Assembly: GCA_947258705.1 (NCBI GenBank)
Contig: CAMYJA010000024.1
Span: 1-46,917 of the forward strand
DNA length: 46,917 nucleotides
Origin: an uncultured Hyphomicrobiaceae bacterium
GTDB lineage: Bacteria; Pseudomonadota; Alphaproteobacteria; Rhizobiales; CAMYJA01
Direction: 5' to 3'
Shown: positions 37,893 to 45,360 of the stretch, piece by piece
Position numbering within the stretch: position 1 is the stretch's first letter
How the letters are laid out: each line of letters starts with the position of its first letter
Position numbers and translations under genes: made by a program
The notes under the pieces: generated by a model
What the model was told of the DNA's origin: nothing
The model's database searches: none
Seen by the model: only the letters and a program-made list of their open reading frames with translations

Positions 37893-39929
37893 ATGGCATC
37901 TGACGACCCGATCTATTCAAACCGCTCCGAGGCGGCGGAGGCCAGCGACGATGTCCCGGCCAATGAGGATATTTCAAACAACATCAACGACGTTCTCGAG
38001 CGCCGATATGGCCGGCGCGCGGTGCTCGGCGCCATGGCGGGATCATTGACGTGGTCAACGGCCGGATTAAGCGGGATAGGTTCATCATTCGGGCAAGCCT
38101 CTGCAGAGGCGGCAAACGTCAATCCTGCCGATGGCAATATTCCGGGCTTCGACTTTGAGGAACTGGCGTCGGGCGTGGACGAGACGCATCATCTGGCTTC
38201 GGGCCATGAAGCGCAAATCCTCATTCGCTGGGGCGACCCCGTTTTTGCCGATGCGCCGCCCTTCGATCCGCATCAACAGAGCGCCAAAGCCCAGCTTCGG
38301 CAATTCGGCTATAATAACGACTATATCGGATTTCTGCCGCTCGACGAGACCGGGCGGCGGGGGCTCCTTTGCATCAATCATGAATACACCAATGAAGAAG
38401 TGATGTTTCCCGATGTTTCATACCAGGACGGCAGCGATTTTGCCGAGATGACCGAGGAGCTCGTCGATATCGAAATGGCGGCCCATGGCGGAACGATCAT
38501 CGAGATTGCCTTTGACGGCACGGGATGGAAGCCCAAGCTCGACAGCAGATATAACCGCAGGATCACGCCGCTCGACACCGCCATGACGCTCGATGGCCCG
38601 GCTGCGGGACATGAGCGGCTTCGGACATCCGGCGATCCGTCGGGGAGCGCGGTCACCGGAACGCTGAACAATTGCGCCGGCGGCATGACGCCCTGGGGCA
38701 CCTATCTGATGGCGGAAGAAAACTTTCATTTCTATTTCTGGACGGATGAGACCGGTTTTGACGGCAAGCCGGAAGAAGGCTTCGGCGGAAAACAGGCCGC
38801 CAGCGCCAAGCGCTACAAGCTGGGGCACAAGCGCATGGCATGGGGGCTCTTCCACGACCGGTTCAATCTCGACGAGGAATTCAATGAGGCCAACCGCTTC
38901 GGCTGGGTCGTCGAGGTCGATCCGCTCGACGCGGGCTCCCGGCCGCGCAAACATACCGCGCTTGGCCGTTTCTGCCACGAGGGGGCGGAGTGCATTTTGT
39001 CCCGTGACGGCCATGCGGTCGTCTATATGGGGGACGACGCCCGGTTCGAGTTTCTTTACCGTTTCGTGTCGGAGGGGCGATACAAGGCCGGTGATCGCGC
39101 CGCCAACATGAAGCTGCTGACCAAGGGAACGCTGTCGGCCGCGGTGTTTCACGCAGACGGCCGGCTCGAATGGCGCGCTCTTGAGTTTGGCAAGGGACCG
39201 CTCACGCCCGAGAACGGATTTCATTCCCAGGCCGATGTTCTGATCGACGCGCGGCTTGCAGCGAGCAAGCTCGGCGCAACGCCCATGGACAGGCCCGAGG
39301 ACGTCCAGCCCAATCCGCGCACGGACAAGGTCTATGTCCTGTTGACCAACAACAGCAAGCGAAAAAAGGCCAATGCCGCCAATCCGAGGCCGGGAAACCG
39401 GTTCGGGCACATTATCGAATTCACGCCAGACGAAGGCGACCATGCAGCCGCCAATGCGCGCTGGAACATGTTCATCCAGGGCGGCGATCCGAAAGGCGAG
39501 GCATCGGGTGCTCAATGGCATGACGAGACCTCTGCGCATGGCTGGTTCGGCAGCCCGGACAACGCCGCGGTTGACGGTCAGGGCCGGTTATGGATCGCAA
39601 CCGACCAGGGCTCGCGCTGGCCTCTGAGCGGCAAGGCCGACGGGCTTTATGCGCTTGAGACGTCCGGGCCGAAGCGGGGGCTTTCGAAGCTCTTTTTCCG
39701 CGCTCCCGTCGGCGCCGAGGTTTGCGGCCCGCAATTTACATCGGATGGCGAAACGCTTTTTCTCGCGGTTCAACATCCGGGTACGGACGGTACACATGGC
39801 TATCCCGGCTTCAACCGCCCTTCCACCTTTGAGGATCCGGCAACCCGGTGGCCCGACTTCAATCCCGATCATCCGCCGCGTCCTTCGGTCCTGGCCATTC
39901 GGCGCAAGGGCGGCGGCCGCATCGCCTGA
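37893..39929 (+). CDS. phoX: PhoX-type alkaline phosphatase (DUF839)
   Basis: A 678-residue PhoX-family phosphatase that releases phosphate from organic phosphoesters outside the cytoplasm. A long N-terminal region with a twin-arginine signal (RRAVLGAMAG, arginines 41-42) indicates Tat export, as for other PhoX enzymes that fold with metals inside the cell. Family motifs include RWGDPVFADAP, LCINHEYTNEEVMFP, NNCAGGMTPWGTYLMAEENFHFYFW (Cys261 probably an iron ligand), RPEDVQPNPRTDKVYVLLTNN and GAQWHDETSAHGWFGSPDN. The ATG at 37893 is favoured by GGAGG at 37877-37881; a GTG at 37881 is unlikely. The Pho box upstream fits control by PhoB. Confidence 0.92.
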   Translation: MASDDPIYSNRSEAAEASDDVPANEDISNNINDVLERRYGRRAVLGAMAGSLTWSTAGLSGIGSSFGQASAEAANVNPADGNIPGFDFEELASGVDETHHLASGHEAQILIRWGDPVFADAPPFDPHQQSAKAQLRQFGYNNDYIGFLPLDETGRRGLLCINHEYTNEEVMFPDVSYQDGSDFAEMTEELVDIEMAAHGGTIIEIAFDGTGWKPKLDSRYNRRITPLDTAMTLDGPAAGHERLRTSGDPSGSAVTGTLNNCAGGMTPWGTYLMAEENFHFYFWTDETGFDGKPEEGFGGKQAASAKRYKLGHKRMAWGLFHDRFNLDEEFNEANRFGWVVEVDPLDAGSRPRKHTALGRFCHEGAECILSRDGHAVVYMGDDARFEFLYRFVSEGRYKAGDRAANMKLLTKGTLSAAVFHADGRLEWRALEFGKGPLTPENGFHSQADVLIDARLAASKLGATPMDRPEDVQPNPRTDKVYVLLTNNSKRKKANAANPRPGNRFGHIIEFTPDEGDHAAANARWNMFIQGGDPKGEASGAQWHDETSAHGWFGSPDNAAVDGQGRLWIATDQGSRWPLSGKADGLYALETSGPKRGLSKLFFRAPVGAEVCGPQFTSDGETLFLAVQHPGTDGTHGYPGFNRPSTFEDPATRWPDFNPDHPPRPSVLAIRRKGGGRIA

Positions 39930-40740
39930 AGCATTTATTCTCCCTTCCAATGCAACCGGCGGGCGGCCGGCTGTTCACAGGTGCGACCTTTTATCTTCCG
40001 CGGAAACTTGACTATGACGGTTCGCGGGTGCACAATTAAGACAGTATTCATTCAGTGAAGGAGGCTAACAAAATGACTCCACCTGACAGTACCGAGCCGT
40101 CGGTTTAAACGCGATACCATCGCGGAACCAAGGACGGCACTTACCCTACAATTTAATCTAAACGTGAAGAGTTTTGCGCTTCGTGCAGACTGAAGTAAGC
40201 AAAAGCTGCATGGCAAAGACGCAGGTTGGGATGAGCGGGTGTGTAATGGCGATTATGTTGCCACTGCCCGGAATTTTAATCGCGGTGCCAAGCGAAGTTG
40301 TATAGCTCGAATAAACTGAAGTGTTCAGTCAAGGGTTAACAGGAGGACGAAGAGCCAGGTCGAACAGACCGATGAACCGATTAATTGGAGACAGGACAAG
40401 CCGGGAAAGCCATTCTGGGTGATCCGGCAAGCGGGCTGAGGCCCGTTGCTCAGAGTATGTATGAGTATCCGGTCGAGAATGAAAGCGTCAATGAATGAAA
40501 GCATCAATGGCGATTTTATTACGCGAACTGGAAATCATCCCTCCGAAAAGAGCAGTCCGGACCAAAGCGCATTCCGTGTTGAACCCACGGAGAAGGCACC
40601 GGTCAATATGTCTTAGGATCAATACGTCCTTGGGATGTATTTTGGTACGATGCCGCGCAAAGGTGCATATGGCAAAGGTGCAAAGGGCGTAACTTTGTAC
40701 CAAATATGGACCGGATCGGTGAGTGGTTGTTTGATGAGAT

Positions 40741-40824
40741 GCCTCGACCCATCGCAAGAAAACCCAATGTGAAGAGCACACAGGAGCCCGGTGGATTGCA
40801 TGCAGTCACCGGGTTTCCTGCTGT
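40741..40824. repeat. 84-bp direct repeat, left copy
   Basis: This matches 43386-43469 at 81 of 84 positions in the same orientation. It contains the inverted repeat CCCGGTG (40787-40793) / CACCGGG (40807-40813) around a GATTGCATGCAGT centre with its own GCATGC palindrome. The two copies bracket the whole arsenic operon. Confidence 0.9.
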
Positions 40825-41156
40825 TTGACGGGGAAAAAAACGCGCAGGAAAGGAAGTGCCGGGTCTGAATCGCCCCTAGAGCACGATCAACCTGCGGGAT
40901 CGTTTCTGCTCTGGTCGGTTGCGGCCAATTGGCCTTGGAAATTCTCAAGCCCGGTGATCCAATGATGGGTAGCGCCTCATGTGGAACGGACAGCAACTCA
41001 AAACGGGGACATTTCAGAGGAGCAGATCAGTCGCAATACAGCCAAAACAACACCTCTCATAATTCAAGACTTTTGAGAGGGTCGGCGGCAGCTTTTTGGT
41101 GAGGTATGCGGAAAGTTGCCCGCTTGGCGGGTATGGAGAAAAATGACCCGAACCGG

Positions 41157-41178
41157 AAATTGATCAGCTGATCAATTT
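41157..41178 (-). terminator. 22-bp perfect palindrome after acr3
   Basis: Bases 41157-41178 are a perfect palindrome (AAATTGATCAG and its complement) lying 25 bases after the acr3 stop on the minus strand. It probably ends the ars transcript, though the T stretch after the stem is short. Confidence 0.55.
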
Positions 41179-41203
41179 TCAAGAAGCCAGAAGAACCGTG
41201 TTT

Positions 41204-42274
41204 TTAAACGCGACTTTTTTTCTCATACCAGCCCTTGGAGCTGTTGACGATTTTCACTACCGATAGCATGACCGGTACTTCAACGAGCACGCCAACGACA
41301 GTGGCGAGAGCTGCCCCTGATTCAAATCCAAATAGAGCGATAGCGGCGGCAACGGCGAGTTCAAAGAAATTGCTCGCGCCGATCAGAGCCGATGGCGCTG
41401 CAACGCAGTGGGCAACTCCGAATTGGCGATTGAGTAGATATGCAAGCCCCGAATTGAAATAGACCTGGATCAGGATTGGTACAGCCAATAATCCAATTAT
41501 CATAGGATGCGCGATGATCTCTCCGCCCTGAAAGCCGAACAGAAGTAAAAGTGTTGCCAACAGCGCCATGATCGAAGGGCTTTCCAGCAGGTGTATGGTC
41601 TCGTCAAGCCGAGACTGCCCGCCACTATGCATGATCATACGTCGCCATATCTGGGCGGCAATCACCGGCAATACAATATAGAGAACCACCGAGATAAGCA
41701 GCGTTTCCCATGGTACGGTGATCGAAGAAATACCAAGTAGGAAGGCGACAATTGGAGCAAAGGCAAACACCATGATCACGTCATTCAACGCTACCTGCGA
41801 TAGGGTAAAGTTGGCGTCGCCATCCGACAGGTTGCTCCATACGAACACCATGGCTGTGCAAGGCGCGGCAGCAAGAATGATGAGTCCAGCGATATAGCTG
41901 TCGACCTGAGTTTCCGGTAAATATGGACGGAACAGCCAGCCGATGAAAATCCAACCGAGAAGCGCCATCGAGAACGGCTTGACTGCCCAATTGATAAACA
42001 GGGTCACCCCAATGCCGCGCCAATGCTCACGCACCTGATGCAGGGCGGAGAAATCAACCTTGAGCAACATAGGAATGATCATTAGCCATATGAGGATGGC
42101 GACGGGAATGTTAACCTTGGCAAATTCCCAATGCCCCAATTGCTGAAACAGTGCCGGAAATAAATGGCCGAGGGTGATACCAGCCACGATGCAAAGTGCT
42201 ACCCAAAGAGTCAAATAGCGAGCGAACAACCCCATCGGTTTGCGCGCTTCGATAACGGCCGTTTGTTCAATCAT
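41204..42274 (-). CDS. acr3: Arsenite efflux permease, ACR3 family
   Basis: A 356-residue ACR3-type arsenite exporter with ten predicted membrane helices. Cys139 in AAAPCTAMVFVWSNL is the conserved fourth-helix cysteine needed for arsenite transport, and GASNFFELAVAAAI holds the conserved late glutamate. The protein expels As(III) produced by the ArsC encoded just upstream. The two genes overlap by 4 bases (ATGA). Base composition is more A+T rich than the flanking genes, consistent with acquisition. It should not be confused with ArsB, which is unrelated in sequence. Confidence 0.95.
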   Translation of the reverse strand: MIEQTAVIEARKPMGLFARYLTLWVALCIVAGITLGHLFPALFQQLGHWEFAKVNIPVAILIWLMIIPMLLKVDFSALHQVREHWRGIGVTLFINWAVKPFSMALLGWIFIGWLFRPYLPETQVDSYIAGLIILAAAPCTAMVFVWSNLSDGDANFTLSQVALNDVIMVFAFAPIVAFLLGISSITVPWETLLISVVLYIVLPVIAAQIWRRMIMHSGGQSRLDETIHLLESPSIMALLATLLLLFGFQGGEIIAHPMIIGLLAVPILIQVYFNSGLAYLLNRQFGVAHCVAAPSALIGASNFFELAVAAAIALFGFESGAALATVVGVLVEVPVMLSVVKIVNSSKGWYEKKSRV

Positions 42275-42783
42275 GATTCATCTTCGCCAGCCTGTAACTT
42301 GCCGATGGCATCGAGTTCCGCTTTCAGCGCGGTGTCATCGAGTTCATCTAGGTTTAGGTTCATGAATGCGCCAATACGCCTTTCGAGTTGTGCGTAGGCG
42401 GTGCGGAAGGCCTGCATTTTGTCTTTATCCGAACCGTCGGCAACGGCCGGGTCAGGGATGCCCCAATGCGCCTTTGCCGGATGACCTGGCCAGATCGGAC
42501 AGACTTCACCGGCGGCGTTATCGCAGACCGTAAAGACGAAGTCGATCTGCGGCGCGACGTCTCCAGAAAACTCGTCCCACGATTTGGAGCGTAGGTCGGC
42601 CGTATTGTATCCTTTTTCCTCAAGCAGCTTGAGTGCAAAAGGATTGACTTTGCCGGTCGGTGTACTACCCGCGCTGTAACCCTTGTAATGGCCCTCGCCG
42701 AGCCGGTTGATCAGGCACTCTCCCAAAATGCTCCGAGCGGAATTTCCCGTACACAGGATCAGGACGTTTGTTTTATTAGTCAT
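42271..42783 (-). CDS. arsC: Arsenate reductase, low-molecular-weight phosphatase type
   Basis: A 170-residue arsenate reductase of the LMW tyrosine-phosphatase fold. The P-loop CTGNSARS begins with nucleophile Cys11. Cys87 and Cys94 in FTVCDNAAGEVCPIWPG form the disulfide relay known from thioredoxin-coupled enzymes, and HWGIPDPA is typical of ArsC. It reduces arsenate to arsenite for ACR3. The ATG at 42783 (MTNKTNVLILC) is preferred because the fold starts there; an in-frame start 6 codons earlier exists. It is the second gene of arsR-arsC-acr3. Confidence 0.94.
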   Translation of the reverse strand: MTNKTNVLILCTGNSARSILGECLINRLGEGHYKGYSAGSTPTGKVNPFALKLLEEKGYNTADLRSKSWDEFSGDVAPQIDFVFTVCDNAAGEVCPIWPGHPAKAHWGIPDPAVADGSDKDKMQAFRTAYAQLERRIGAFMNLNLDELDDTALKAELDAIGKLQAGEDES

Positions 42784-42804
42784 TGCGGTGAGCATCTCCA
42801 AGAT

Positions 42805-43137
42805 TTAGCAGGCTGGGATGGTTTCTTGGATTAGCGCTCCGCAGGCATCGGGATTGCCTTTGCAGCAATCCTGCGTGAGGTAGAGGACGAGACTCCGTAT
42901 ACCATCCATATCGGCGGTATAGATGATCAAGCGACCTTCCCGGCGCGATGTGATCAATCCACCACGGACGAGAATTCCCAAATGTGTAGATAAGGTGTTC
43001 TGGGGAACGCCAATTTCCCTAGCGATCTCTCCGGCCTTCATGCCCTCAGGTCCATGGCGGATCAGTAGTCTGAATACAGTCAGCCTTGTTGGTTGGGCAA
43101 GCGCCGAAAAAGCATCAATAGCGTTCTGTGATTCCAT
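42805..43137 (-). CDS. arsR: ArsR-family arsenic-responsive repressor
   Basis: A 110-residue winged-helix repressor (SmtB/ArsR fold) with AGEIAREIGVPQNTLSTHLGILVRGGLI as the DNA-reading region. It lacks the ELCVCDL site of E. coli ArsR. Instead, cysteines 91, 92 and 98 (DCCKGNPDAC) near the C-terminus have the same spacing as the As(III) site reported for Acidithiobacillus ArsR (95, 96, 102). Cys110 is the last residue. Arsenite binding should release it from the operator that overlaps its own start codon. It is the first gene of the operon. No Shine-Dalgarno sequence precedes the ATG. Confidence 0.93.
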   Translation of the reverse strand: MESQNAIDAFSALAQPTRLTVFRLLIRHGPEGMKAGEIAREIGVPQNTLSTHLGILVRGGLITSRREGRLIIYTADMDGIRSLVLYLTQDCCKGNPDACGALIQETIPAC

Positions 43138-43173
43138 ATATCGAGAATTAACGATATATTTATTCTATGTCAA
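43136..43173 (-). promoter_or_regulatory. ars operator-promoter overlapping the arsR start
   Basis: A perfect inverted repeat ATATATCG (43136-43143) / CGATATAT (43152-43159) includes the first bases of the arsR start codon. On the minus strand a consensus TTGACA lies at 43168-43173, and a weak -10 (TTAATT/TAATTC) falls 16-17 bases later inside the repeat. Bound ArsR would block the -10 region. Confidence 0.75.
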
Positions 43174-43547
43174 GGTTTCTCGTGCTGGCGCCCCTCGAAA
43201 AGGCTTAGCCTGTTCTCCATCCCGTCAGGCCACAAACTTCCGTTGTTGGCACTTAGTCCCTTATGGGAGGGTGTGAAACGGCCCGATTTTGTCTCTCATA
43301 TATTCCACGTTCGCACTCTCACGAGTTATAATTAAATTATGAGAATGGGGCAGAGCTTACACAATCGCGCCGATTGCGCGATATGGCCTCGACCCATCGC
43401 AAGAAAACCCAATGTGTAGAGCACGTAGGAGCCCGGTGGATTGCATGCAGTCACCGGGTTTCCTGCTGTCCAGGGGAACGGGGGCGTAACTGTTTATGGG
43501 GGAAAGGGGAAAGAGGGCGCATTTGGCCTGCCCGCGGCCGGACTGCG
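43138..43547. other. Region between arsR and the TetR gene
   Basis: It holds the ars promoter and operator at its left end, about 200 bases without recognisable features, and the right copy of the 84-bp repeat. Past the repeat the sequence returns to G-rich spacer leading to the end of the TetR gene. No gene is supported. Confidence 0.5.
43386..43469. repeat. 84-bp direct repeat, right copy
   Basis: This is the partner of 40741-40824, differing by A/T at unit position 32 and AC/GT at positions 40-41. The internal CCCGGTG / CACCGGG inverted repeat is fully conserved. Similarity stops abruptly on both sides. Confidence 0.9.
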
Positions 43548-44135
43548 TCACGCATGGGGCTCATTTTCGCAGATCTTCGACAGCCAATGGCGGGCGGCGT
43601 CAGCCTGACGCTTAACCAGACCGGGGTCGCGATAGGCGTGTGCCAGAAGGGCGGCACCCTGCGCCATCGCCAATAATTGCTCGGCATGATCGCGGGCCTC
43701 GTCCGGCGGCAGCAGGGCGCGAAACCGCGCCTCGAGCCAGCGCAGAAAAATGTCCATCATCTGCCGGGCTTCCTCCTGCAATTCCGGATTATTCTTGCCC
43801 AGCTCATCGTTGAGCGTGCCGATCGGGCAGCCATATTTCGCCAGATCCCCGGCGTTTTTTTCGAACAGGCTTACGATGCGCTCCAGACAATCGTAAGGCG
43901 GCCCGCATTCCAGGCTCCATTGCTCCAGGAGTTTTCTGTATTTTTCCATGCGCATTTCGGCGACCGCCTTGAGCAGCTCTTCTTTCGAATTGAAATAGTA
44001 ATGAATATTGCCCTTACCAAAGCCCGTTCGCACGGCGATGTCGGCATATGATGTCGCGCCATATCCCTGCCGGTAGAAAAGATCGCTGGCGACCTCGACA
44101 ATGGCCGCCCTGGCGCGTTGTCCCTTGCCGGGCAT
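43548..44135 (-). CDS. TetR-family transcriptional regulator
   Basis: A 195-residue TetR repressor. The N-terminal helix-turn-helix (about 5-55, RARAAIVEVASDLFYRQGYGATSYADIAVRTGFGKGNIHYYFNSKEELL) is clear. The C-terminal ligand domain contains the TetR_C pattern YGCPIGTLNDELGK, seen in regulators of the AcuR/NemR kind. The start at 44135 forms TGATG with the stop of the preceding SDR gene, so the two are translated together. It is inferred to bind the duplicated palindrome upstream of that gene. A longer in-frame reading (to 44438) is only the shadow of the SDR gene. Confidence 0.88.
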   Translation of the reverse strand: MPGKGQRARAAIVEVASDLFYRQGYGATSYADIAVRTGFGKGNIHYYFNSKEELLKAVAEMRMEKYRKLLEQWSLECGPPYDCLERIVSLFEKNAGDLAKYGCPIGTLNDELGKNNPELQEEARQMMDIFLRWLEARFRALLPPDEARDHAEQLLAMAQGAALLAHAYRDPGLVKRQADAARHWLSKICENEPHA

Positions 44136-45223
44136 CAGTCCGCCCCTCTCATATCTGCGACTTGCCCTGCGGCTTGTCCTGCGACTGGCTCCGCGACTTG
44201 CTCTGCGATTTGCGGTCCGGACGGCAGGGGTCGTGCCATCTTCATGGGTATTTTCTGCCGTTCGGCCATTTCCGCCATCTGCATATCGATGGCCTGCTTC
44301 CAATGGTGTTCGGGCGCATAACCGAGGCGCTCCATGGCTTTCGCGTTGTCGACATTCGTTTCCTGGAGAAGATGAACGATGCTCCGGGTCACGAGCGGCT
44401 CCCAGGGCACGATCGGATCGAGCATTTCCATCATCCATGCGAAGGCAAATGCCATTGGAAACGGAACGGAGAAATGGGGCCGGGGAAGTCCGTGCCTGTC
44501 GTGAAGATGGTCGAGGACCTCGCGGACGCTGGGCACTTCGGGGCCGACCACGTTAAATCCCTCATATCCCTCAAGACCTGGAACGGTTGCGGCCAATGCC
44601 GCGCAGGCGCCGATATCCCGTCCATCGACGATCGGCATGCTCGTGCGGCCGCCCGCCACCCACGGAACAAGATGCGTTTTCAACCGCGGCACCAATATGG
44701 GCAGCAGCCCAAGACCGTATCGCGCGCCGGCAAACAGGCCCACGCGCAAATTGACCGCGCAAAAATCCGCATCGGCCGAGGCGCGAAGTTCGTCCTCGAT
44801 CGCAACGGCATTGGCTTCATGGGGCCAGTAGGACCGTTTTTGTCCCCGGCTCATCGGATCGCGCGATCCCTTCGGTGCCGCAGCGCTGGTCGTGCTGATA
44901 AATATGAACCGCTTCACGCCCGCACGCCGGGCGGCAGCAATGAGGTTCAGGCTTGGCTCGAGGTAGAGTTTTTCCGACAGCTTTCCGTTGCTCCAGAGAG
45001 ACGACCACGCCGCCGCGTGAATGACCGCATCAATGTCTGTCAAAAGCGCGTCCAGGCAGGTCCGGTCGCGCAAATCGCCGATCCTGACCGGGCCCTTGAA
45101 GCTTGCGGGCAGTTTCGACCCGTCCCGGCAGGCCGCAATGGTCTCGACGCCCTCGATGCAGTTCAGGGCCTCGAGACAATGGCTGCCGACAAATCCGTTT
45201 GCTCCCGTTACTGCGACACGCAT
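44135..45223 (-). CDS. NAD-dependent epimerase/dehydratase-like (extended SDR) protein
   Basis: A 362-residue extended short-chain dehydrogenase-like protein. The cofactor motif TGANGFVGSHCLEAL begins at residue 6, and VIHAAAWSS and FIFISTTSAAAP match the later part of the Rossmann fold. The catalytic Tyr-x-x-x-Lys is not intact: the expected place reads YWPHEANAVAIE, with Glu instead of Lys. The last 25 residues are built from five 12-base repeats (44154-44213) and are probably disordered. AGGAGG lies before the ATG. It is the first gene of a two-gene unit with the TetR regulator; substrate unknown. Confidence 0.8.
   Translation of the reverse strand: MRVAVTGANGFVGSHCLEALNCIEGVETIAACRDGSKLPASFKGPVRIGDLRDRTCLDALLTDIDAVIHAAAWSSLWSNGKLSEKLYLEPSLNLIAAARRAGVKRFIFISTTSAAAPKGSRDPMSRGQKRSYWPHEANAVAIEDELRASADADFCAVNLRVGLFAGARYGLGLLPILVPRLKTHLVPWVAGGRTSMPIVDGRDIGACAALAATVPGLEGYEGFNVVGPEVPSVREVLDHLHDRHGLPRPHFSVPFPMAFAFAWMMEMLDPIVPWEPLVTRSIVHLLQETNVDNAKAMERLGYAPEHHWKQAIDMQMAEMAERQKIPMKMARPLPSGPQIAEQVAEPVAGQAAGQVADMRGAD
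44154..44213. repeat. 12-bp tandem repeats at the 3' end of the SDR gene
   Basis: Five units related to TCTGCGACTTGC encode repeated four-residue steps rich in Gln, Val, Ala and Glu/Gly at the C-terminus of the SDR-like protein. They are imperfect, so probably not recent. Confidence 0.75.
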
Positions 45224-45245
45224 GACTGCCTCCTCATGTAAAACT

Positions 45246-45288
45246 GTACGAACGTACTAATATTATAGTACGGTCGTACAATCGTCAA
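45246..45288 (-). promoter_or_regulatory. Promoter with duplicated TetR-type operator
   Basis: Two 12-bp palindromes, GTACGAACGTAC (45246-45257) and GTACGGTCGTAC (45268-45279), are centred 22 bases apart, two helical turns. On the minus strand a TATAAT (45262-45267) lies between them and a TTGACG (45283-45288) precedes it by 15 bases. This promoter drives the SDR-tetR pair and would be closed by the bound repressor; the divergent DUF938 gene starts about 70 bases away. Confidence 0.8.
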
Positions 45289-45360
45289 TCCGGATGGATT
45301 GGCTTGATGTTTCGGCCCGCTTCTGCTCGGATGAGCAAAAACGCGCATGGGATAAAACGC

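Larger units (their letters stand above)
39930..41203. other. 1.3-kb gene-free, hairpin-rich region next to the ars operon
   Basis: No reading frame here looks genuine. Starting about 100 bases after phoX the sequence becomes more A+T rich. A perfect AAGGAGG (40058-40064) precedes an 11-codon frame at 40073-40108. Hairpins occur at 40358-40370, 40427-40449 (nine pairs, TGAG loop), 40573-40591 and 41053-41080. An 8-bp inverted repeat at 40641-40648 / 40697-40704 encloses two copies of GCAAAGGTGC. One copy of the 84-bp repeat lies at 40741-40824. It could be a decayed retroelement or intron, a structured RNA, or simply insertion debris. I could not find a group II intron domain V or recognise a known RNA family. 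Confidence 0.45.

Noticed and set aside
40030-40740. Intact group II intron
   Set aside because: No clear GTGYG 5' end, no domain V hairpin and no reverse transcriptase frame; kept only as one possible origin of the structured region.
40706-40828. 40-codon frame through the left 84-bp repeat
   Set aside because: No ribosome-binding site, and the right copy of the repeat has a TAG in the same frame. Not a conserved protein.
41157-41178. FNR/Anr-like site TTGATCAGCTGATCAA
   Set aside because: The arms fit but the spacer is 6 rather than 4 bases, and it lies downstream of acr3, so a terminator is more likely.
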